This document shows positions 59,205-64,000 of a stretch of 64,000 bases of DNA, in pieces. Source of the DNA: Pseudomonadota bacterium (GTDB lineage: Bacteria > Pseudomonadota > Gammaproteobacteria > Steroidobacterales > Steroidobacteraceae); the NCBI GenBank assembly GCA_037200975.1, contig JBBCGI010000001.1:930001-994000 (forward strand). Direction: 5' to 3'. The notes below the pieces were generated by a model that saw nothing but the letters and a program-made list of their open reading frames with translations, was not told the DNA's origin and did not search any database. Each line of letters starts with the position of its first letter. Within the stretch, counting starts at the first letter, position 1. The translations under genes and the position numbers were made by a program.

Positions 59205-60665
59205 TTATTCATACCAGCTATGGCCGTGCCGCTCGGTCAGAGCGATCGCGGCCGTGGGCCCCCAGGTGCCGGCAGGATACGGCTTCACCAGCTGACGCGT
59301 CGAGCGCCAGCTCGACTGGATGCCGTCGATCCAGTTCCACGCCGCCTCGACTTCGTCACGGCGCACGAACAGCGTGGTATTTCCCTTGAACGCGTCCAGC
59401 AACAGCCGCTCGTACGCAATACGTGTGCGGCCACCGCTCTCGTCCTTCGGCAAGGACAACTCGAGCGGCACTTCGCGCAGACGCACGCCTTCGAGCCCGG
59501 GTTGTTTGCTCAGGATCTCGAGTGTCACGCTTTCTTCCGGCTGCAGCTTGATGACGAGCCGGTTCGCCTGCAGGTTCGGTTCGTCCGCGGCGAAAATGTT
59601 GTGCGGCACGGTCTTGAACTGGATCGCGATATCGGTGCGGCGAGATTGCATGCGTTTGCCGGTGCGCAGGTAGAACGGCACGCCGGCCCAGCGCCAGTTG
59701 TCGATCTCGGCGCGCAGCGCGACGAACGTTTCCGTCTCGCTGTTGCCTTTCGAACCCTGCTCCTGGTTATAGCCGGGAACCGCGGCAGCGCCGGAACTTC
59801 CCGCCGTGTACTGGCCACGCACGGTGCTGGTACTGACGGTGGCCGCAGTGATCGGACGCAGGCTGCGAATGACCTTGGTCTTCTCGTTGCGCACTTCGTT
59901 CGCCTCGAACAGATGTGGCGGCTCCATCGCGACCAGCGCCACGAGCTGCAGCATGTGGTTCTGAACCATGTCGCGCAGCGCGCCAGACTCGTCGTAATAC
60001 CCCGTGCGCCCTTCGAGGCCGACGGTTTCAGCCACCGTGATCTGCACGTTGTCGATGGACGACGCGTTCCACAAGGGTTCGAACAACGAGTTCGCGAAGC
60101 GCAACGCGAGCAGGTTCTGCACGGCCTCTTTGCCGAGGTAGTGGTCGATGCGGAAGATGCGGTCTTCGTGGAATACGCTGCCCACGGCCTCATTGATCGC
60201 CGTGCTCGAGGCGAGATCCGTGCCGATCGGCTTCTCGAGGATGACGCGGCAGTGCTCGCAGGCGAGCCCGGCGGCGGCGAGGCTCAGACAGGTCGGCCCG
60301 TAGAACTTGGGCGACGTCGCCATGAAATAGAGAATCTTGTTGCAGCCCGCGAGCGCCTTCTGCAGCGCTTCCGTGCCCTTCGCCGAGCCGTCGCCCGCTT
60401 CGAACGGCGCGTAACTGACCCGCGCCAGCAGGTCTGCGAGCGCGTCTTCCTTCAGGTACTCGGCCGGCACGTACTTGCGCAGCGCCGCTTCGACGACCTT
60501 GCGGAATTCGTCATTGGGGATCGCGTGGCGCGCAGATCCGACGAACGTGAGCGTGGGCGGCACCAGCTTCTCGCGGCACAAGTGGTAGAGCGACGGCCAT
60601 ACCATGCGCTGCGAAAGATCGCCGGTGGCACCAAAGAGGACGAATTTCTGGACTGATGTTTTCAT
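59205..60665 (-). CDS. zwf: glucose-6-phosphate 1-dehydrogenase
   Basis: 486 aa. NADP motif FVLFGATGDLSQRMVWPSLY (about 8-27), the active-site RIDHYLGKEAVQNLLALRFA and EKPIGTDLASS, then WRWAGVPFYLRTGKRM. These are diagnostic of Zwf. It feeds 6-phosphogluconolactone to the Entner-Doudoroff route; no phosphogluconolactonase is adjacent. Its ATG overlaps the glk stop (ATGA), and edd follows directly. Confidence 0.97.
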   Translation of the reverse strand: MKTSVQKFVLFGATGDLSQRMVWPSLYHLCREKLVPPTLTFVGSARHAIPNDEFRKVVEAALRKYVPAEYLKEDALADLLARVSYAPFEAGDGSAKGTEALQKALAGCNKILYFMATSPKFYGPTCLSLAAAGLACEHCRVILEKPIGTDLASSTAINEAVGSVFHEDRIFRIDHYLGKEAVQNLLALRFANSLFEPLWNASSIDNVQITVAETVGLEGRTGYYDESGALRDMVQNHMLQLVALVAMEPPHLFEANEVRNEKTKVIRSLRPITAATVSTSTVRGQYTAGSSGAAAVPGYNQEQGSKGNSETETFVALRAEIDNWRWAGVPFYLRTGKRMQSRRTDIAIQFKTVPHNIFAADEPNLQANRLVIKLQPEESVTLEILSKQPGLEGVRLREVPLELSLPKDESGGRTRIAYERLLLDAFKGNTTLFVRRDEVEAAWNWIDGIQSSWRSTRQLVKPYPAGTWGPTAAIALTERHGHSWYE

Positions 60666-61666
60666 GAGTTGAGCAGACGCGCCGCCCCCAGCAATTCCAC
60701 ATGCGGGTGGGCGATGGTTTCAAGTGGGATATTCCGCATTGCGGGCGTGAACCGGCCCTTGTATTCGAAGCCGGCGCGTACCCGGCGCTCGAGCACCGCC
60801 CGGTCGAAGTGCTGCAGCATGGCGCCGGAAATCAGTACGCCCTGCCATGCGCCCAGCGTCAACGCGAGATCGCCGGCGAACGAGCCTAACAACTCGCAGA
60901 ACAGGCCCACGGCCTCGACACAGTTGGCATCGCTGCCGGTGGCGGCGCGCGTGGTGATCTCGGCGGCGGACAGCTCCGGCCCGTGCTGGCCCTGCGTTTC
61001 ACACAACGCATGGTAAATGTTGGCGAGCCCGGCGCCGGACAACACGCGCTCGGCCGACACACGGCCGTACTTCTTGCGCAGCCAGCGCAGGACTTCGATG
61101 GATTTGTCGCTCGTGGGTGCGAAGGAAGCGTGACCGCCTTCGGTGGCGAGCACCGTGAACGCGCCGGCGTTGGCGATGACGCCACCGACACCGAGGCCCG
61201 TTCCCACTCCGAGGATGGCACAGACACCCTGGGCCATCGGCAAGCCCAGGCGATGCGGTCCGATGGGCGTGAGATCCGCGCGGCGCAGCGCACCGACGGC
61301 GTGACCCACGGCCTCGAAATCGTTGATGACGTGCAGGTCGTCGAAGCGTTGCGCTTCGCTCAAGGCGCGCGCCGAGAAACTCCAGGCGCTGTTGGTGAGC
61401 TGCACGCGATCCTGTTCGACGCGGCCCGCGACCGCCACCGCGGCGCGGCTCAGGCCCGCGGGGACACCCGGCGTGTCGTTGCGATAGTGCTGCGCGGCAT
61501 CGGCGATGGATTCATGAGCGCGCACCGCGTAGCGACGTACGCAGTGCACGTTTACCGGCGTGCCCTCGGAGCCGCCGACCGCAATGCCGAAGCGGATGTG
61601 TGTGCCACCGACGTCGGCCACCAGGCCGAGCACCGCGGAGCGGTCGAAGAAGTCTCCGCCCTGCAT
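60662..61666 (-). CDS. glk: glucokinase
   Basis: 334 aa from ATG 61666 (MQGGDFFDRSAVLGLVADVG). ATP-binding and phosphate motifs: LGLVADVGGTHIRFGIA, the AGRVEQDRVQLTNSAWSFSA segment, FDDLHVINDFEAVGHAVGAL (catalytic Asp region), LGVGTGLGVGGVI and EGGHASFAPTSD. Bacterial glucokinase of the Glk family, with normal length. First gene of glk-zwf-edd, divergent from a LacI gene; the gap has two matching operator-like sites. Confidence 0.96.
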   Translation of the reverse strand: MQGGDFFDRSAVLGLVADVGGTHIRFGIAVGGSEGTPVNVHCVRRYAVRAHESIADAAQHYRNDTPGVPAGLSRAAVAVAGRVEQDRVQLTNSAWSFSARALSEAQRFDDLHVINDFEAVGHAVGALRRADLTPIGPHRLGLPMAQGVCAILGVGTGLGVGGVIANAGAFTVLATEGGHASFAPTSDKSIEVLRWLRKKYGRVSAERVLSGAGLANIYHALCETQGQHGPELSAAEITTRAATGSDANCVEAVGLFCELLGSFAGDLALTLGAWQGVLISGAMLQHFDRAVLERRVRAGFEYKGRFTPAMRNIPLETIAHPHVELLGAARLLNS

Positions 61667-61738
61667 GTCTGCGCCCGGAAGCGCCGTATTTCCTGTCACC
61701 AGATACTCCGCAAAGGCTGCAAAGATTGCGCCAACAAA

Positions 61739-61750
61739 GACAACGCTGTC
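61739..61750. promoter_or_regulatory. candidate LacI operator 1
   Basis: GACAACGCTGTC, an imperfect palindrome with central CG typical of LacI operators, flanked by AAA and AAA, in the glk-lacI divergent gap. An identical 12-mer lies at 61826-61837. Confidence 0.6.
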
Positions 61751-61825
61751 AAACGACAACGGCGCGGATTCTAGCGGGTATTCAACCGAAACATGGTGCG
61801 CGTCTTGCACACGCGGAGGTGGTTT

Positions 61826-61837
61826 GACAACGCTGTC
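61826..61837. promoter_or_regulatory. candidate LacI operator 2
   Basis: GACAACGCTGTC preceded by TTT, 27 bases ahead of the regulator ATG and 87 bases from the identical site at 61739. Two copies 87 bp apart would suit looping by a tetramer or separate control of the two divergent promoters. Confidence 0.6.
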
Positions 61838-61863
61838 TGACAACAAGACAATTCCTCCCCGCC

Positions 61864-62880
61864 ATGAGCCGCATAACCATTCACGATGTGTCGAAGGCCG
61901 CGGGCGTCTCCATCAAGACGGTTTCGCGAGTGCTCAACAGCGAGCCGAATGTCCGCAGCGAGACACGCGCGCGCGTTCTCAAGCTGGTCGAAGAGCTCAA
62001 CTATCACCCCAGCCTCTCGGCGCGCAGTCTCGCCGGCCGCAGTTCCAATCTCATCGGCCTCATCTACCAGAACCCGAGCGCTAACTACGTCGTCGACCTG
62101 CAAAAGGGCGCGCTCGAGCGCTGCCACACGCGCGGTTATCGGCTGCTGGTGCATCCCTGCGAAGGCACCGATGTCTCGAGCGTGCGCGATCTCGCCGGCC
62201 TCGTGCTCGAATCGCATCTCGACGGCGTGGTGCTCGCGCCGCCGCTGTCGGATTCCACCGAGGTGCTGGCCGAGCTGCAGAAGCATCGCATCCGCTTCGT
62301 GCGTATCGCGCCGACCGTCGATCTCGACGCATATTCATGCGTGTTCATGAACGACGTCGCCGCCGCGCGCGAGATGACCGAGTACCTCATTGCGCTCGGC
62401 CACGAACGTATTGGCTTCATCAACGGCCCGCCGGGACATCCGGTGACCGAGCAGCGTTATCTCGGTTACACGCTGGCGCTGCGTTCGCACGGGCTCGACG
62501 TCGATCCGCAGCTGGTCGACCGCGGCGAATTCACTTTTGATTCAGGACTGGCTGCCGCGCGGCGCCTGTTGTCCCGCGCGACCCGGCCCACCGCGGTGTT
62601 CGCCAGCAACGACGACATGGCCGCCGGCACCATCATGGCGGCGCACGAAATGGGGTTGTCGATTCCGCAGCGTCTGTCGGTCGCCGGGTTCGACGACAGC
62701 TACGTCGCGCAGGTCATCTGGCCGCGCCTCACGACCGTGCACCAGCCGACCTACGAGATGGCACATCAGGCTGCGGACATGTTGTTCCGCTCGCTGGGGG
62801 ACGAAGCGCCGCCGAAGAGCGTCGAGATTCCCTACCGGATGGTGTGCCGGGAATCGACCGGGCCGCGCCCGACAAACTGA
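61864..62880 (+). CDS. LacI family transcriptional regulator
   Basis: 338 aa. DNA-binding headpiece MSRITIHDVSKAAGVSIKTV, then SRVLNSEPNVRSETRARVLK and the hinge YHPSLSARSLAGRSSNLIG. The effector domain shows LIYQNPSANYVVDLQKGALE, FVRIAPTVDLDAYSCVFMND, ERIGFINGPPGHPVTEQRYL and FASNDDMAAGTIMAAHEMGL. It lies divergent from glk-zwf-edd and upstream of the convergent AGE epimerase gene, so control of sugar breakdown is probable. Effector unknown; a hexose or phosphorylated sugar is likely. Confidence 0.94.
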   Translation: MSRITIHDVSKAAGVSIKTVSRVLNSEPNVRSETRARVLKLVEELNYHPSLSARSLAGRSSNLIGLIYQNPSANYVVDLQKGALERCHTRGYRLLVHPCEGTDVSSVRDLAGLVLESHLDGVVLAPPLSDSTEVLAELQKHRIRFVRIAPTVDLDAYSCVFMNDVAAAREMTEYLIALGHERIGFINGPPGHPVTEQRYLGYTLALRSHGLDVDPQLVDRGEFTFDSGLAAARRLLSRATRPTAVFASNDDMAAGTIMAAHEMGLSIPQRLSVAGFDDSYVAQVIWPRLTTVHQPTYEMAHQAADMLFRSLGDEAPPKSVEIPYRMVCRESTGPRPTN

Positions 62881-62889
62881 CCAGCGTCG

Positions 62890-64000
62890 TTATCCGGCGC
62901 GCGCGAGCGCGCTGATCTCCGCCACCGCGACGACCAGGTGATAGAAACTGCTGGTCGGCGCCGGCTCGTCGACGATGTTGCCGTGCACGTCGATCCGGTC
63001 GTACCACAGACCCGGGATCGGAGTGGCCAGGTATCGCTGCAGTGAATCCGCAGCGGACGCGGCGATCGCGAAATACTTCTCCTCACCCGTGAGGCGCGCG
63101 GCCAGTGCCGCTGCCTTGAGGCGCTCGGTCTGCGGCCAGAGGCGCGCGCTCGCGTCGTGCGGCGAGAAATCGTCGAGCACCTGCTGGTACGCGAGCCCGT
63201 TGCGCACGCCGTTTGCCTCGGTGACGTCGATGAGCTTGAACGCGGCGGCGCGCGCCTTCGCGTGTTTGTCGCCCGCCCAACGCAGCAGCAGCCAGGCCCA
63301 TTCGAATTGATGTCCGGGCTCGACGATGCGGCCCGGCACACCTTCTGCGAACTGCCACTCGCTGTCGAAGAACTCGTGCAGGATGCCGTTGCGATCGAAG
63401 AAATGCGCCAGCGCAAACTCCGCGATCTCGTCAGCCAGCGGCTGCCACAGGCTGGTTTCGGACGCCACCTCGCAACCGGCGAGCGCGGCCTCGAACAGGT
63501 GCATGTGCGGGTTGGATTCCAGCGGCAGGCTGGTCGGGACGCCGTTCTCGAAGCCACCGGTCGCGCGTTTGGTGTGTGTCAACACGGCTTGCAGCAGGGC
63601 TTGCGCCTGCTGCTCGCGTTCGGCGCGCCAGTCGCCAAGCGTCGCGCCGAGATTGAACGCGAGCAGGCCGAATGCCTGGTCGTAGGTGATCGCACGATCG
63701 TCGGCGACCGAACCATCGGCGTTGATCAGCGTGCGGAACAAGCCGTCCGGACGCTGGTAACGCGCGATCCAGAAGTCGAGCCCATGCTTCACCAGCGCGG
63801 CCGCATCGCCGCGCCAGCCCATCGAGGGCGCCATCGCGAAGCAGTACGCCTGGCGTGGCTGCACACGCGAGCGGCGCCGTTCGGCGAGCGGCAGGCCGTT
63901 CTGCTGCAACCGCTCGTAGTACCCGCCCGCCGGATCCACCCCGCGCGTCGACCAGAGTGGATAGGCCGCATCGAGCAGCCAGCTGCACAGCTGGCTGTGT
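62890..64000 (-). CDS. AGE family epimerase/isomerase (5' end beyond window)
   Basis: N-acylglucosamine 2-epimerase family (alpha/alpha barrel), about 370 codons visible with the frame open to the window end; stop at 62890. SQLCSWLLDAAYPLWSTRGV near the visible start, GGYYERLQQNG, then QAYCFAMAPSMGWRGDAAAL and GHQFEWAWLLLRWAG with the conserved His-Glu. The pattern fits mannose isomerase (YihS-like), cellobiose 2-epimerase or N-acylglucosamine 2-epimerase. Proximity to glk-zwf-edd and LacI suggests mannose or fructose handling, as inference. Confidence 0.9.
   Translation of the reverse strand, partial: HSQLCSWLLDAAYPLWSTRGVDPAGGYYERLQQNGLPLAERRRSRVQPRQAYCFAMAPSMGWRGDAAALVKHGLDFWIARYQRPDGLFRTLINADGSVADDRAITYDQAFGLLAFNLGATLGDWRAEREQQAQALLQAVLTHTKRATGGFENGVPTSLPLESNPHMHLFEAALAGCEVASETSLWQPLADEIAEFALAHFFDRNGILHEFFDSEWQFAEGVPGRIVEPGHQFEWAWLLLRWAGDKHAKARAAAFKLIDVTEANGVRNGLAYQQVLDDFSPHDASARLWPQTERLKAAALAARLTGEEKYFAIAASAADSLQRYLATPIPGLWYDRIDVHGNIVDEPAPTSSFYHLVVAVAEISALARAG

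Overview
The window is GC-rich bacterial chromosome (about two thirds G+C by eye), densely packed with genes whose starts and stops often overlap (ATGA, GTGA, TTGA), and with no rRNA, tRNA, CRISPR array, prophage or complete insertion sequence that I can see. Gene content (LpxL, a TonB-dependent receptor, YebC, YceH, a DUF6763-like acidic protein, DUF1365 next to a cyclopropane synthase, a glk-zwf-edd operon beside a LacI regulator) suggests a gammaproteobacterium, probably near Xanthomonadales, Nevskiales or Steroidobacterales. This is inference from gene content only. No stretch without a gene exceeds about 290 bases. The longest gaps (36903-37116, 37417-37631, 49950-50238, 55874-56120) hold only the hairpins and repeats listed, or nothing recognisable.

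Layout. 1-2623: sugar locus with an SDR fragment, a YtfQ-like sugar-binding lipoprotein, the tail of a lost ABC permease, and galactose mutarotase. 2649-4085: a lipid A acyltransferase and a small secreted protein. 4124-9390: molybdenum cofactor genes moeA, moaA, moaC, a mobA-moaD fusion and a moaE-moeB-rhodanese fusion; mobB lies apart at 13259. 10359-12825: proBA. 13829-19294: htpX, then a membrane-lipid set (desaturase, FAD oxidoreductase, DUF1365, cyclopropane synthase). 19323-23305: two 2-hydroxyglutarate-type oxidases, a lipoprotein hydrolase and a DUF4112 protein. 23302-26643 (minus): ferredoxin reductase, azurin, tesB and a CpeT-like gene. 26879-31738: gabT, VanZ, yceH, DUF486 and threonine aldolase. 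31809-40437: TonB receptor, PilZ, typA, DUF2721, cyclophilin, yebC and nitroreductase. 40443-47809: leucine/isovalerate (liu) genes with a GntR regulator. 47869-53288: Gfo/Idh/MocA oxidoreductase, outer-membrane barrel, TPR protein, Rieske oxygenase and amino-acid permease. 53295-55873: formaldehyde detoxification (adhC-gfa-fghA). 56121-57388: GNAT and methyltransferase. 57385-64000: glk-zwf-edd (Entner-Doudoroff), a divergent LacI regulator and an AGE-family epimerase cut by the window end.

The most unusual layer is not a gene set. Three unrelated families of long palindromes, about 50 to 125 bp, sit in this window. In several cases the stop codons of flanking genes lie inside or against the palindrome arms, which suggests they mark or terminate gene ends. 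One family-3 copy, a perfect 71-bp palindrome, lies inside liuB and is translated in frame into about 23 residues, much as Rickettsia palindromic elements are. Other points are a two-polypeptide fusion of the whole molybdopterin synthase and recharging machinery, a deletion scar of an ABC sugar transporter, and context restriction of the rare leucine codons CTA and TTA.
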